NCBI GenBank assembly: GCA_046046245.1
Contig: JBJOKE010000017.1
Location: 1 to 64,000 of the forward strand
Direction: 5' to 3'
Source: UBA4615 sp046046245
GTDB lineage: Bacteria > Pseudomonadota > Gammaproteobacteria > Burkholderiales > Burkholderiaceae_E
DNA length: 64,000 bases
The notes under the pieces were generated by a model. That model saw only the letters and a list, made by a program, of their open reading frames with translations, did not search any database and was not told the origin of the DNA. Made by a program: the position numbers and the translations under genes. How positions within the stretch are numbered: position 1 is the first letter of the stretch; each line of letters starts with the position of its first letter. Shown here piece after piece: positions 6,757 to 15,273 of the stretch.

Positions 6757-7338
6757 TCAGCCGCGCGCGAGCAGCTTCAGCGCCTGCTTGATGCCGTCGG
6801 AGACGGTCGCGTCGGGCGGCAGCTGCCTGGCTGCGACCGTCGCCTCGCGCTCGGAGTAGCCGAGCGACAGCAGTGCCCGCAGGATGTCGGCCGCGTGGTC
6901 CGGGACGGCGGCGGCGCCGGCCACCGCGGGCAGCTCGGCGCCGAGCTTGCCCTTGAGCTCCAGCAGCAGCCGCTCGGCGGTCTTCTTGCCGATGCCGGGC
7001 ACCTTCACCAGCCGGCCGGCCTCCTGCATCGTGACCGCCTGCGCGAGGTCGGGGACCGACATCCCGGACAGCACCGCGAGCGCGGTCCGCGGCCCCACGC
7101 CCGAGATCCGGATCAGCGCGCGGAACGCCGTCCGCTCGCCCTCGGTGAGGAACCCGTAGAGCAGCTGCGCGTCCTCGCGCACGACGAAGTGGGTGAGCAG
7201 CACGACCTTCTCGCCGGCGTGCGGCAGGTCGTAGAAGGTGCTCATCGGCACGTCGACCTCGTAGCCCACGCCGTGGACGTCGACGAGCACCGTGGGCGGC
7301 GCCTTCGACAGCAGCACGCCGGACAGTCGTCCGATCAC
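6757..7338 (-). CDS. ruvA: RuvA, Holliday junction-binding subunit
   Basis: RuvA (193 aa) binds four-way junctions as a tetramer and loads the RuvB helicase. The N-terminal OB-fold (IGRLSGVLL, DVHGVGYEVDVP), the helix-hairpin-helix pair (RISGVGPRTALAVLSG and KVPGIGKKTAERLLLELK) and a C-terminal domain from about residue 145 are present. Translation starts at a GTG that overlaps the ruvC stop (GTGA). It lies in a conserved purH-ruvC-ruvA order, but ruvB does not follow directly. Confidence 0.96.
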   Translation of the reverse strand: MIGRLSGVLLSKAPPTVLVDVHGVGYEVDVPMSTFYDLPHAGEKVVLLTHFVVREDAQLLYGFLTEGERTAFRALIRISGVGPRTALAVLSGMSVPDLAQAVTMQEAGRLVKVPGIGKKTAERLLLELKGKLGAELPAVAGAAAVPDHAADILRALLSLGYSEREATVAARQLPPDATVSDGIKQALKLLARG

Positions 7339-7904
7339 GAGTGCACCAGCCTTCCGCGCCGCACGCGCGCGCCGCGGCGGGCGAGCACGGTCGGCGCCGC
7401 ATGCGCGGCCGCGCCGGCGACCAGGGTCTCGACGAGCGAGGCCGCCTGCGCCTGGCAGGCCGCGCAGGCGAGCGCGTCGGCCGCGTCCTTCGACGGCGTG
7501 CCGGGCAAGGCCAGCAGCCGAACCACCATCGCCTGCACCTGCTGCTTGGTCGCGCGGCCGTAGCCGACGACCGCCTGCTTGATCTGCATCGGGGTGAACT
7601 CCGCCACCGGCAGTCCCGCGGTGGCCGCCGCGCAGATCGCGGCGCCGCGCGCCTGGCCGAGCAGCAGGGTGGACTGCGGGTTCACGTTGACGAAGACCTT
7701 CTCGACGGCGGCCGACTGCGGCCGGTACTCGGCGATCACCTCGCGCAGCTGCGCGTAGATGGTCGCCAGGCGCGCGGGCAGTTCGCCGTCGGGCACGCGG
7801 ATCACGCCGCTCGCCACGTAGGCGATCCGGCCCGCCGGGTGCCGCTCGACGATGCCGAAGCCGGTCAGCCGCAGCCCGGGGTCGATGCCGAGGATCCGTT
7901 CCAT
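7335..7904 (-). CDS. ruvC: RuvC, Holliday junction resolvase
   Basis: RuvC (189 aa) is the endonuclease that cuts Holliday junctions processed by RuvAB. The acidic active-site residues appear in context: Asp8 in GIDPGLRLTG, Glu in AAVEKVFV, and the C-terminal KDAADALACA. The ATG at 7904 is chosen because MERILGIDPG matches the family; a GTG two codons upstream is possible. A TATCAT element (7913-7918) lies immediately upstream. Confidence 0.96.
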   Translation of the reverse strand: MERILGIDPGLRLTGFGIVERHPAGRIAYVASGVIRVPDGELPARLATIYAQLREVIAEYRPQSAAVEKVFVNVNPQSTLLLGQARGAAICAAATAGLPVAEFTPMQIKQAVVGYGRATKQQVQAMVVRLLALPGTPSKDAADALACAACQAQAASLVETLVAGAAAHAAPTVLARRGARVRRGRLVHS

Positions 7905-7912
7905 CGACACGG

Positions 7913-7918
7913 ATGATA
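7913..7918 (-). promoter_or_regulatory. -10 element TATCAT at the ruvC start
   Basis: TATCAT on the minus strand ends 8 bases before the ruvC ATG, giving a predicted leader of about 2 nt. It lies in the 49-base gap between purH and ruvC. Confidence 0.45.
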
Positions 7919-7953
7919 CGCGGGGCCGCGCGGCCGACCGGCCGCGCGGGCCG

Positions 7954-9513
7954 TCAGTGCCGGAAGTGCCGGACGCCGGAGAACACCATCGCCACGCCGC
8001 GCTCATCGGCCGCCGCGATGACCTCCTCGTCGCGCACCGAGCCGCCGGGCTGGATCACCGCGACCGCGCCCGCGTCGACCACCACGTCCAGGCCGTCGCG
8101 GAACGGGAAGAACGCATCGGAGGCGACCACCGAGCCGGCGAGCGTGAGCGACGCGTTCTCGGCCTTGATCGACGCGATGCGCGCCGAGTCGATCCGGCTC
8201 ATCTGGCCGGCGCCCACGCCCAGCGTGCGGCCGCCGCCGCAGAAGACGATCGCGTTCGATTTCACGAACTTCGCGACCCGCCAGGCGAACAGCAGGTCGC
8301 GCAGCTGCTCGGCGGTGGGCGCGCGCCTCGTGACCACCTTCAGCCCCTCGGGCTCGAGGTTCCACTCGTCCGGGGTCTGCACCAGCAGGCCGCCGCCCAC
8401 GCGCTTGAGATCGACGTGGTTCGGCGCACGCGCGATCGGGATCTCCAGCAGCCGCACGTTCTGCTTGGAGGCGAACACGCGGCGCGCGGCCTCGTCGAAG
8501 GCCGGGGCGATCAGCACCTCGACGAACTGCTTCGAGACCTGCTCGGCCGCCGCGCCGTCGAGCGTCCGGTTGAACGCGATGATCCCGCCGAAGGCCGAGG
8601 TCGGATCGGTGGCGAAGGCCTTCGCATAGGCATCGCCGCAGCTCGTGCCGATCGCCGCGCCGCAGGGGTTCGCGTGCTTGACGATCACGCAGGCCGCCTC
8701 GTCGAAGGTCTTCACGCACTCCCACGCGGCGTCCGCGTCGGCGATGTTGTTGTACGAGAGCTCCTTGCCCTGCAGCTGCCGGTAGTGGGCGAGGGTGCCG
8801 GTGGCCGGAGCCGTGTCGCGGTAGAACGCCGCGCCCTGGTGCGGGTTCTCGCCGTAGCGCATCGGCTGCACCCGCTCGAACTGCATCGTGAGCGTCTGCG
8901 GGAACGCGTCGCGGCCGCCGTCGGCGCGCACGCCGCCCAGCCAGTTCGCCACCGCGCCGTCGTACTGCGCGGTGTGCGCGAACACCTTGCGCGCGAGCTC
9001 GAAGCGGGTCGGGTGGCTGACCGCGCCGTGCTCGCGGATCTCGGCGAGCACGCGGCGGTAGTCCTTCGGATCCACCACCACCGCCACGCCGTCGTGGTTC
9101 TTCGCGGCCGCGCGCAGCATCGCCGGGCCGCCGATGTCGATGTTCTCGATCGCGTCCTCGAGCGTGCAGTCGAGCCGCGCGACGGTCTGCTGGAACGGGT
9201 AGAGGTTCACCACCAGCAGGTCGATGCGGTCGATGCCGTGCGCCTCGATCGCCGCCATGTGCTCGGGCGAGTCGCGCCGCGCGAGCAGGCCGCCGTGCAC
9301 CTTCGGGTGCAGCGTCTTCACGCGGCCGTCGAGCATCTCGGGAAAGCCGGTGTAGTCGGAGACCTCGGTGACGGCGATGCCCGACTGCTGCAGCAGCTTC
9401 GCGGTGCCGCCGGTGGACAGCAGCTTCACGCCGAGCGCGACGAGCTGCGAGGCGAGCTCGACGACCCCCTCCTTGTCCGAGACGCTGATGAGGGCGCGTT
9501 CGACGCGGTGCAT
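7954..9513 (-). CDS. purH: Bifunctional AICAR transformylase / IMP cyclohydrolase
   Basis: PurH (519 aa) carries out the last two steps of IMP synthesis: formylation of AICAR and ring closure. The N-terminal MGS-like cyclohydrolase domain (ALISVSDKEG to about residue 195, with STGGTAKLL) is followed by the transformylase domain with KHANPCG and AFGGIIAFNR. Length and motifs are standard. The ATG at 9513 is preceded by AGAGAGGAA, a good ribosome-binding site. It follows fis after 29 bases. Confidence 0.97.
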   Translation of the reverse strand: MHRVERALISVSDKEGVVELASQLVALGVKLLSTGGTAKLLQQSGIAVTEVSDYTGFPEMLDGRVKTLHPKVHGGLLARRDSPEHMAAIEAHGIDRIDLLVVNLYPFQQTVARLDCTLEDAIENIDIGGPAMLRAAAKNHDGVAVVVDPKDYRRVLAEIREHGAVSHPTRFELARKVFAHTAQYDGAVANWLGGVRADGGRDAFPQTLTMQFERVQPMRYGENPHQGAAFYRDTAPATGTLAHYRQLQGKELSYNNIADADAAWECVKTFDEAACVIVKHANPCGAAIGTSCGDAYAKAFATDPTSAFGGIIAFNRTLDGAAAEQVSKQFVEVLIAPAFDEAARRVFASKQNVRLLEIPIARAPNHVDLKRVGGGLLVQTPDEWNLEPEGLKVVTRRAPTAEQLRDLLFAWRVAKFVKSNAIVFCGGGRTLGVGAGQMSRIDSARIASIKAENASLTLAGSVVASDAFFPFRDGLDVVVDAGAVAVIQPGGSVRDEEVIAAADERGVAMVFSGVRHFRH

Positions 9514-9542
9514 GGTGGTTCCTCTCTCCCTGGGGCGGCCGT

Positions 9543-9785
9543 TCAGAGCAGGCCGTAGTGCTGCAGCTTCTTGCGCAGCGTGTTGCGGTTGATGCCGAGC
9601 ATCTCGCTCGCGCGCAGCTGGTTGCCGTGCGCCTGTCGCATCACCACCTCGAGCATCGGTCGCTCGACCGAGGCGAGGACCATGTCGTAGATCGCGCTCG
9701 GCCGCGCGCCCTCGAGGTCCCGGAAGTAGCGCTCGAGGCTGCGGGTCACCGCCTGGTCAATGGACTGCGATTCGGTCGTCTGCAT
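9543..9785 (-). CDS. fis: Fis-family DNA-binding protein
   Basis: An 80-aa Fis-type protein. The C-terminal helix-turn-helix (NQLRASEMLGINRNTLRKKL) is the conserved Fis/NtrC C-terminal motif. Fis bends DNA and acts as a global growth-phase regulator. The gene overlaps the end of dusB by 29 bases; the dusB-fis pairing is conserved in many Proteobacteria. Being short and coupled to dusB, it probably shares the dusB promoter. Confidence 0.93.
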   Translation of the reverse strand: MQTTESQSIDQAVTRSLERYFRDLEGARPSAIYDMVLASVERPMLEVVMRQAHGNQLRASEMLGINRNTLRKKLQHYGLL

Positions 9786-10812
9786 GGTCGAGATAGTCGT
9801 CGAGCAGGGCGAGCTGGACCTCGGGGCGCTCGGCGCGGTTGATCGCGTCGCGCAGCCGCGCGGCGTCGCCGCGCGCGGTCGGGTCGTCCTGCAGAGGGTC
9901 GGCGAGGCCGGCTCGGACGGCGGCGAAGCGCCGGTCCTCGCACCAGCCGTCGATGTACCAGCCGATGTGCTTGCGGGCGATGCGCGGGCCCTGGTGCTCG
10001 CCGTAGAACGCGTAGTGGTCGAGCAGGTGCCCGCGCAGCACCGCGCGGATCTCGGAGAGCGACGGCGGCGGCAGCAGCGCGCCGGTCGCGAGGAAATGGG
10101 CGACCTCGCGGAAGATCCACGGGCGTCCCTGGGCGGCCCGGCCGATCATCACCGCATCGGCGCCGGTGCGCGCGAGCACGAGCGCGGCCTTGGCCGGCGA
10201 GTCGACGTCGCCGTTGGCGACCACCGGCACGCGGACTGCCTGCTTGACCCGGGCGATGGTCTCGTACTCGGCCTCGCCGGTGAACGCGTCGGCGCGGGTG
10301 CGGCCGTGCACGGTGATCATCGCCGCGCCGGCGGCCTCGAGGTCGCGCGCGAGCGCGGGCGCGTTGCGCCGCGACCGGTCCGGGCCGGTGCGGATCTTGA
10401 CGGTGACCGGCACGTCGACGGCGGCGGCCACGGCCTCGACGATCGCGATCGCGAGGGGCTCGTCGGCCATCAGTGCCGAGCCGGCCGCGACGTCGCAGAC
10501 CTTCTTCGCCGGGCAGCCCATGTTGATGTCGACGACCTGCGCGCCGCGGTCGACGTTGAAGCGCGCGGCCTCGGCCATCATCGCCGGGTCGGCGCCGGCG
10601 ATCTGGACGGCCACCGGCGCGGGCTCGCCGTCGTGGTTCAGCCGGCGGGCGGTCTTCACCGTCGCCCACAGTCGCGGGTTCGAGGCGGCCATCTCCGAGA
10701 CCGCGTAGCCCGCGCCCATCGCCCGGCACAGCTGCCGGAACGGACGGTCCGTCACGCCGGCCATGGGCGCGACGAAGACGGTGTTGGGCAACCGGTGCGG
10801 GCCGAGGTTCAT
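9757..10812 (-). CDS. dusB: tRNA-dihydrouridine synthase DusB
   Basis: This 351-aa FMN enzyme reduces uridine to dihydrouridine in the tRNA D-loop. The FMN barrel motifs VFVAPMAGVTDRPFR, the catalytic-cysteine loop INMGCPAKKV and TVHGRTRADAF are visible, followed by the helical tRNA-binding domain. The ATG at 10812 (MNLGPHRLPN) matches the family start; the frame extends upstream but without homology. It is the first gene of dusB-fis. A -10 TAGAAT lies at 10877-10882. Confidence 0.94.
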   Translation of the reverse strand: MNLGPHRLPNTVFVAPMAGVTDRPFRQLCRAMGAGYAVSEMAASNPRLWATVKTARRLNHDGEPAPVAVQIAGADPAMMAEAARFNVDRGAQVVDINMGCPAKKVCDVAAGSALMADEPLAIAIVEAVAAAVDVPVTVKIRTGPDRSRRNAPALARDLEAAGAAMITVHGRTRADAFTGEAEYETIARVKQAVRVPVVANGDVDSPAKAALVLARTGADAVMIGRAAQGRPWIFREVAHFLATGALLPPPSLSEIRAVLRGHLLDHYAFYGEHQGPRIARKHIGWYIDGWCEDRRFAAVRAGLADPLQDDPTARGDAARLRDAINRAERPEVQLALLDDYLDHADDRIAVH

Positions 10813-10876
10813 GTCGGAGGGGGCACGCGTCGCGCTGGCGCGTGCGACCGGGCTGAGGGGAGCCAGGGGGGAGCGG

Positions 10877-10882
10877 ATTCTA
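10877..10882 (-). promoter_or_regulatory. -10 element TAGAAT upstream of dusB-fis
   Basis: TAGAAT on the minus strand predicts transcription from about 10870 and a 58-nt leader. A weak -35-like TTCTTG lies 17 bases further upstream. In enteric bacteria the dusB-fis promoter is under strong growth control; nothing here shows that directly. Confidence 0.4.
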
Positions 10883-11032
10883 GCGCCATTCGGCCTGCAC
10901 AAGAAGCAGGCAGCGGGAGCCCGTTCCACGTCGTCGATGCGGTGAGCGCATGCTCTCGCCACGGGCCGCGCCGCGCGCGGGCGCGGGCCGCGGACCGCGG
11001 GACGCCCCGCACCGCGCTCGCCGGCCGGCGCG

Positions 11033-12130
11033 TCAGCGGTGCCCGAACATCAGGTGCGTGGCGAGCGGCCGGCGCAGCGGCGGCAGCAGGTCGAGGGCCG
11101 CGAGCACCGGCGACTGCAGCGGCCGCGCGAGCGGCCAGGTGAAGCTCGCCGCCATCAGGTCGGTCAGGGCGATCGTGACCGTCCGGTCGAGGCGGCGACC
11201 GCGCCGCCAGCCGTCGAGGGCTGCCGGCAGCGGCGCGCCGCGCAGCGCCACCGGGGCGAGCGCGTCGGCGAGCTCGAACGCGTCGCGCAGCCCGAGATTC
11301 AGGCCCTGGCCGGCCACCGGGTGCAGCGACTGCGCGGCATTGCCGATCCAGGCCTCGTGCGGGCCGGCCGTCGCGCGACGCGCGCGACGGACGAGCGGTG
11401 CGACCGCGAGCGCTCCCTCGATGCGCAGCGGGCCGAGCGCGTCGCCGAAGCGCTGCCGCAGCTCGTCCGACAGCGTGTCCGGGTCGGTGGCACGGCGCGC
11501 GTCGCAGCGGTCCGCGCTGCCGCACCACACGATCGTCCATCGGCCCGACTCGGGCAGCGGCAGCAGCGCGAGCGGGCCCTCGGGCGTGAAGCGCTCGAAC
11601 GCGGTGCCGGCGAGCGCGGACGGCGCCTGCGGCGCCACGACCTCGCCGAGCAGCGCGCTCTGGCCGAACTCGCGGGTGTCGGCGTCCGCGCCCGCGTCGC
11701 CCTCGGCGTGCACCGCCAGCGCCTCGGGGGCACCGCCGTCGGCCGGCGCGAAACGATGCAGGCGTGCGGCCGCGCGCAGCGCCTGCAGCAGCGGCCCGTA
11801 GCGCACCACGTGGCCGAGTGCCGGCACCCGCAGGTCGTCGGCGACGATCCGCGTCCGGCCGGCGTGGCCGCGCATCGACACCTCGACCCGGGCGATCCGC
11901 CCCGCGGCGGGCAGCGTCGCGACGCGGGCGAGCAGCTGCGCGGTGCCGTGCGACAGCGCGAGCGTGCGGGCCGCGAGCGCCGGCGGCACCGGCCCGTCGT
12001 CGCCGGGTGCGGGGTCGAGCGCGATCCGCGACGCGGGCACGCCGCGGCGCACGGCGAACAGCGCGAACGCGAGGGCGACGGGGCCGGCGCCGACGACGCG
12101 CCAGCGGGCGGTCGGTGCGGCCGCGTTCAT
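11033..12130 (-). CDS. UbiH/UbiF/COQ6-family FAD-dependent hydroxylase
   Basis: A 365-aa flavoprotein of the ubiquinone-biosynthesis hydroxylase group. The Rossmann start VVGAGPVALAFAL and the C-terminal FAD-ribityl motif GNAAQSLHPVAGQGLNLGLRD strongly match UbiH-type enzymes. The central ADG motif found in most group-A hydroxylases is not recognisable; a shortened HAEG segment stands there before EFGQSALLG. The protein is somewhat short for the family (about 390-410 aa). The ATG overlaps the pepP stop (ATGA), a gene order also seen in gammaproteobacterial ubi operons. Which ring position it hydroxylates cannot be told from sequence. Confidence 0.85.
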   Translation of the reverse strand: MNAAAPTARWRVVGAGPVALAFALFAVRRGVPASRIALDPAPGDDGPVPPALAARTLALSHGTAQLLARVATLPAAGRIARVEVSMRGHAGRTRIVADDLRVPALGHVVRYGPLLQALRAAARLHRFAPADGGAPEALAVHAEGDAGADADTREFGQSALLGEVVAPQAPSALAGTAFERFTPEGPLALLPLPESGRWTIVWCGSADRCDARRATDPDTLSDELRQRFGDALGPLRIEGALAVAPLVRRARRATAGPHEAWIGNAAQSLHPVAGQGLNLGLRDAFELADALAPVALRGAPLPAALDGWRRGRRLDRTVTIALTDLMAASFTWPLARPLQSPVLAALDLLPPLRRPLATHLMFGHR

Positions 12131-13467
12131 CGCGCCCGCATCAGCGCCTCGATCTCGGTCGCCGCCTTCGGCACGTCGCCGGTGATGATCTCGCAGCCGC
12201 TCTCGGTGACGACCGCGTCGTCCTCGATCCGGATGCCGATGTCGCGGTAGGCCGCGGGCACGTCGTCGGCCGCACGCACGTAGAGGCCCGGCTCGACGGT
12301 CAGGACCATGCCGGGCTGCAGCACGCGCCAGGGCTTCTCGCCTCCGGACGGCGCGGCCTCGCCGGGCTCGCGGTAGGTGCCGCAGTCGTGCACGTCCATG
12401 CCCAGCCAGTGACCGGTGCGGTGCATGTAGAAGCGCCGATAGGCGCCGCTCTCCAGCACGCCGTCGAGCGAGCCCTCGAGCAGCTTCGCATCGATCATCC
12501 CCTGCGCGAGCACACGCACCGCCGCGTCGTGCGGATCGGTGAAGCGCGCGCCCGGCCGGGTCGCCGCGATCGCCGCGGCCTGCGCGGCGAGCACCACGTC
12601 GTAGAGCTCGCGCTGCGGGCCGCTGAAGCGGCCGTTGACCGGCCAGGTGCGCGTGATGTCCGACGCATAGCAGTCGAGCTCGCAGCCCGCGTCGATCAGC
12701 AGCAGGTCGCCGTCGACCAGCACCGCGTCGTTCTCGCGGTAGTGGAGCACGCAGGCGTTGCGCCCGCCGGCGACGATCGACCCGTAGGCCGGGAACTGCG
12801 AGCCGCCGCGGCGGAACTCGTGCAACAGCTCGGCCTCGATCTCGTACTCGCGCCTGCCCGGGGCGGTGGCGCGCATCGCGCGGACGTGCGCGGCGGCCGA
12901 GATCCGGGCGGCGCGGCGCATCGTCCCGAGCTCGGTCGCGTCCTTGACGAGGCGCATCTCGTCGAGCAGCGCGCGGACGTCCCAGGCCGCCGTCGGCGCG
13001 GTCACGCCCGCACGCGCCTGCGCGCGGACGTCGGCCAGCCAGCGGGCGAGCGCGGCGTCGTCCGCCGGCTGGCCGAGTGCGGTCCAGACCGCCGGCGCGT
13101 CGGCGAGCAGCGCCGGCAGGTCGGCGTCGAGCTGCCCGAACGAGCGCGCCTCGTCGAAGCCGAAGCGGATCGCGGCAGCCTCGGGGCCCCAGCGGAAGCC
13201 GTCCCAGATCTCGCGTTCCTCGTTCTTGTCGCGGCAGAAGAGGATCGTGCGCGGCTCCGCGCCGCGCGCGTCGATCACCACCACCGCCTCCGGCTCGGGG
13301 AAGCCGCTCAGGTACCAGAAGTAGCTGTCGGGACGGTACGGGTAGGTGGTGTCGCGGTTGCGGGGCACCTCCGGCGCCGTGGCGATCACGGCGACGCCGC
13401 CGCCGCGGGCGCGGATCGATTCGGCGAGGCGCCGGCGGCGCGAGATGTGGGGGGCGATGTCGGTCAT
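12127..13467 (-). CDS. pepP: Xaa-Pro aminopeptidase (PepP type)
   Basis: A 446-aa M24 metallopeptidase that removes N-terminal residues preceding proline. The N-terminal creatinase-like domain (with YPYRPDSYFWYLSGF) is followed by the pita-bread fold. Metal ligands appear in LLIDAGCE, SDITRTWPVNG, HRTGHWLGMDVHD, TVEPGLY and RIEDDAVV. The ATG at 13467 overlaps the murU stop. Length is normal for AMPP. Confidence 0.94.
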   Translation of the reverse strand: MTDIAPHISRRRRLAESIRARGGGVAVIATAPEVPRNRDTTYPYRPDSYFWYLSGFPEPEAVVVIDARGAEPRTILFCRDKNEEREIWDGFRWGPEAAAIRFGFDEARSFGQLDADLPALLADAPAVWTALGQPADDAALARWLADVRAQARAGVTAPTAAWDVRALLDEMRLVKDATELGTMRRAARISAAAHVRAMRATAPGRREYEIEAELLHEFRRGGSQFPAYGSIVAGGRNACVLHYRENDAVLVDGDLLLIDAGCELDCYASDITRTWPVNGRFSGPQRELYDVVLAAQAAAIAATRPGARFTDPHDAAVRVLAQGMIDAKLLEGSLDGVLESGAYRRFYMHRTGHWLGMDVHDCGTYREPGEAAPSGGEKPWRVLQPGMVLTVEPGLYVRAADDVPAAYRDIGIRIEDDAVVTESGCEIITGDVPKAATEIEALMRAR

Positions 13468-14159
13468 GGGCGGTGTCCCAGTGAGGCGTCGAGGTCGGCG
13501 AGGCGCTGCGGCGTGCCCACGTCGACCCAGCGGCCGAGGTGGCGCTCGGCGCCGGCACGGCCGGCGGCCGCGGCCGCGCGCAGCAGCGGGGCGAGCTTCG
13601 CGGGCGCGCCGCGGGTGATCCCGTCGAAGAGGGCGGGGCGGTAGATGCCGATGCCGGCGAAGGTCAGGCGGCGGGCATCGCCGGTCGGCGCGTCGACGAG
13701 TCGGCCCGACTCCAGGCCGAAGTCGCCGCCCGCGTTGTGGTCGGGGTTGTCGACCAGCACGCACCAGGCGTCCCAGCCGCAGCCCTCGAGCTGGTCGGCG
13801 ATCGGGCGCGCACGCGCAGGCGACCAGTCGCACCAGACGTCGCCGTTGACGACGAGGAAGGGCGCCTCGCCCAGCCACGGCAGCGCGTTGGCGATGCCGC
13901 CGGCGGTCTCGAGCGCCGTGGCCTCGGGCGAGTGCCGGATCCGCAGCCCCCAGGCCGAGCCGTCGCCGAGCGCGCGCTCGATCTCGTGGCCGAGCCAGGC
14001 ATGGTTGACCACCACGTCCCGGATGCCGGCTGCCGCGAGCCGCTCGAGGTGCCAGGCGATCAGCGGCCGGCCGCCGACGGGCAGCAGCGGCTTGGGGCAG
14101 GTGTCGGTCAGCGGCCGCATCCGCTCGCCGCGGCCCGCCGCCAGGATCATCGCCTTCAT
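13464..14159 (-). CDS. murU: MurU, N-acetylmuramate-1-phosphate uridylyltransferase
   Basis: A 231-aa nucleotidyltransferase with the start MILAAGRGERMRPLTDTCPK (GxGxRMxPxT...PKP signature), and FLVVNGDVWCD holding the metal-binding aspartate. It follows amgK after 22 bases. In Pseudomonas the AmgK-MurU pair converts recycled MurNAc to UDP-MurNAc and bypasses de novo synthesis, giving intrinsic fosfomycin tolerance. The pair arrangement here supports the same role. It overlaps pepP by 4 bases. Confidence 0.88.
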   Translation of the reverse strand: MKAMILAAGRGERMRPLTDTCPKPLLPVGGRPLIAWHLERLAAAGIRDVVVNHAWLGHEIERALGDGSAWGLRIRHSPEATALETAGGIANALPWLGEAPFLVVNGDVWCDWSPARARPIADQLEGCGWDAWCVLVDNPDHNAGGDFGLESGRLVDAPTGDARRLTFAGIGIYRPALFDGITRGAPAKLAPLLRAAAAAGRAGAERHLGRWVDVGTPQRLADLDASLGHRP

Positions 14160-14181
14160 CGCAGCGCCGCCCGCGGGATCG

Positions 14182-15201
14182 TCAGAAGGTGTAGCCGACG
14201 CCCGGGGCCTCGCCCTCGATGCGGTCGACGAGCCGCGCCAGCGGTGCGAGCGCGCCGTAGCGTCGCGCGGCGTCCCGGACGTAGCGCAGCACCAGCGGCA
14301 GGTCGGCGAGGTAGCGGTCCTTGCCGTCGCGGTGGTACAGGCGCGCGAAGATGCCCAGCACCTTCAGGTGCCGCTGCAGCCCCATCCATTCGAAGTCGCG
14401 GTAGAAGTCGCCGAACTCGGCCGGCATCGGCAGCCCGGCCCTGCGCGCGCGCTCCCAGTGACGGATCGCCCAGTCGAGCACCTGCTCCTCGTCCCAGCTC
14501 ACGTAGGCGTCGCGCAGCAGCGAGACCAGGTCGTAGGTGACCGGACCGACGACCGCATCCTGGAAGTCCAGGATGCCGGGATTGCGCTCGCCCGGCAGCA
14601 GCATCAGGTTGCGCGAGTGGTAGTCGCGGTGCACGTGCACCCGCGGCTGCGCCAGCACGTTCGCGAGGATCGACTCGAAGGCGGCCGCGAGCGTGTTCCG
14701 CTCGTCGTCCGACAGGGTGACGCCCTTGTGCTTCGCGACGTACCAGTCCGGGTAGAGCTGCAGTTCGCGCAGCAGCAGCGCTCGATCGTAGGGCGGGAAG
14801 TCGTCGGGGCGGCCGGCCGTCTGCATCGCGACCAGCGCGCGCGAGGCGTCGGCGTAGAGCGCAGGGGCAGTCGAGGCGTCGAGCACCGACAGGTAGGTGA
14901 CCGAGCCGAAGTCCTCGAGCAGCAGGTAGCCGTTCCGGACGTCGGCGTCGAGCACCCTCGGCACGCTGACCCCGCCGCGGCCGAGGACCTCGGCGGCATG
15001 CACGAAGGGGCGGACGTCCTCGAGGGGGGGCGGTGCGTCCATCGCGACCAGCGTGCCGCCCGGGGCGCCTCCGGCGTCGACGCGGAAGTAGCGGCGGAAG
15101 CTGGCGTCGTTCGATGCGGGGCGCAGCGAGTCGAGGCGCAGCCCCAGGGTCGGCGGCAGCCCCTGGAGCCAGTCGCGGAGCGAGTCGAGTCGGGTGTCCA
15201 T
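14182..15201 (-). CDS. amgK: AmgK, anomeric MurNAc/GlcNAc kinase
   Basis: A 339-aa aminoglycoside phosphotransferase-fold kinase. The catalytic loop HVHRDYHSRNLML and the metal-binding ILDFQDAVVGPVTYDL are clear. AmgK phosphorylates recycled MurNAc at the anomeric carbon, feeding MurU, the next gene. It diverges from lptD with only 33-72 bases between start codons, across a shared AT-rich promoter core at 15221-15227. Confidence 0.88.
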   Translation of the reverse strand: MDTRLDSLRDWLQGLPPTLGLRLDSLRPASNDASFRRYFRVDAGGAPGGTLVAMDAPPPLEDVRPFVHAAEVLGRGGVSVPRVLDADVRNGYLLLEDFGSVTYLSVLDASTAPALYADASRALVAMQTAGRPDDFPPYDRALLLRELQLYPDWYVAKHKGVTLSDDERNTLAAAFESILANVLAQPRVHVHRDYHSRNLMLLPGERNPGILDFQDAVVGPVTYDLVSLLRDAYVSWDEEQVLDWAIRHWERARRAGLPMPAEFGDFYRDFEWMGLQRHLKVLGIFARLYHRDGKDRYLADLPLVLRYVRDAARRYGALAPLARLVDRIEGEAPGVGYTF

Positions 15202-15220
15202 GCGGGTCCGGGTGGCTCCC

Positions 15221-15227
15221 TATAATA
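15221..15227. promoter_or_regulatory. Overlapping divergent -10 elements between amgK and lptD
   Basis: The heptamer TATAATA reads TATAAT on the plus strand (15221-15226) and TATTAT on the minus strand (15227-15222). The plus-strand start would be about 15233, giving a 41-nt leader to the lptD ATG at 15274. The minus-strand start would be about 15215, 14 nt before amgK. This is the most AT-rich spot in the region. No convincing -35 hexamers are seen. Confidence 0.65.
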
Positions 15228-15273
15228 CGGGATCGTGTCGCCGCGCCCCGGGGCGCCCCCGTTGCCGCCTCGA

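Noticed and set aside
4609..7563. A 984-codon open frame on the plus strand antisense to apbE, DUF3570, the thioredoxin and ruvA
   Set aside because: It mirrors conserved minus-strand genes in very GC-rich DNA, has Arg/Pro/Ala-rich low-complexity translation and no recognisable domain.
14629..14642. GGTGCACGTGCACC palindrome resembling the mhpA operator
   Set aside because: It lies in the conserved catalytic loop codons of amgK (HVHRDYH) and has the wrong arm spacing, so it is most simply coding sequence.
15235..15273. GTG at 15235 as the lptD start
   Set aside because: It would put 13 Pro-rich residues before the signal peptide and would lie 2 nt from the predicted transcript start; the ATG at 15274 fits better.
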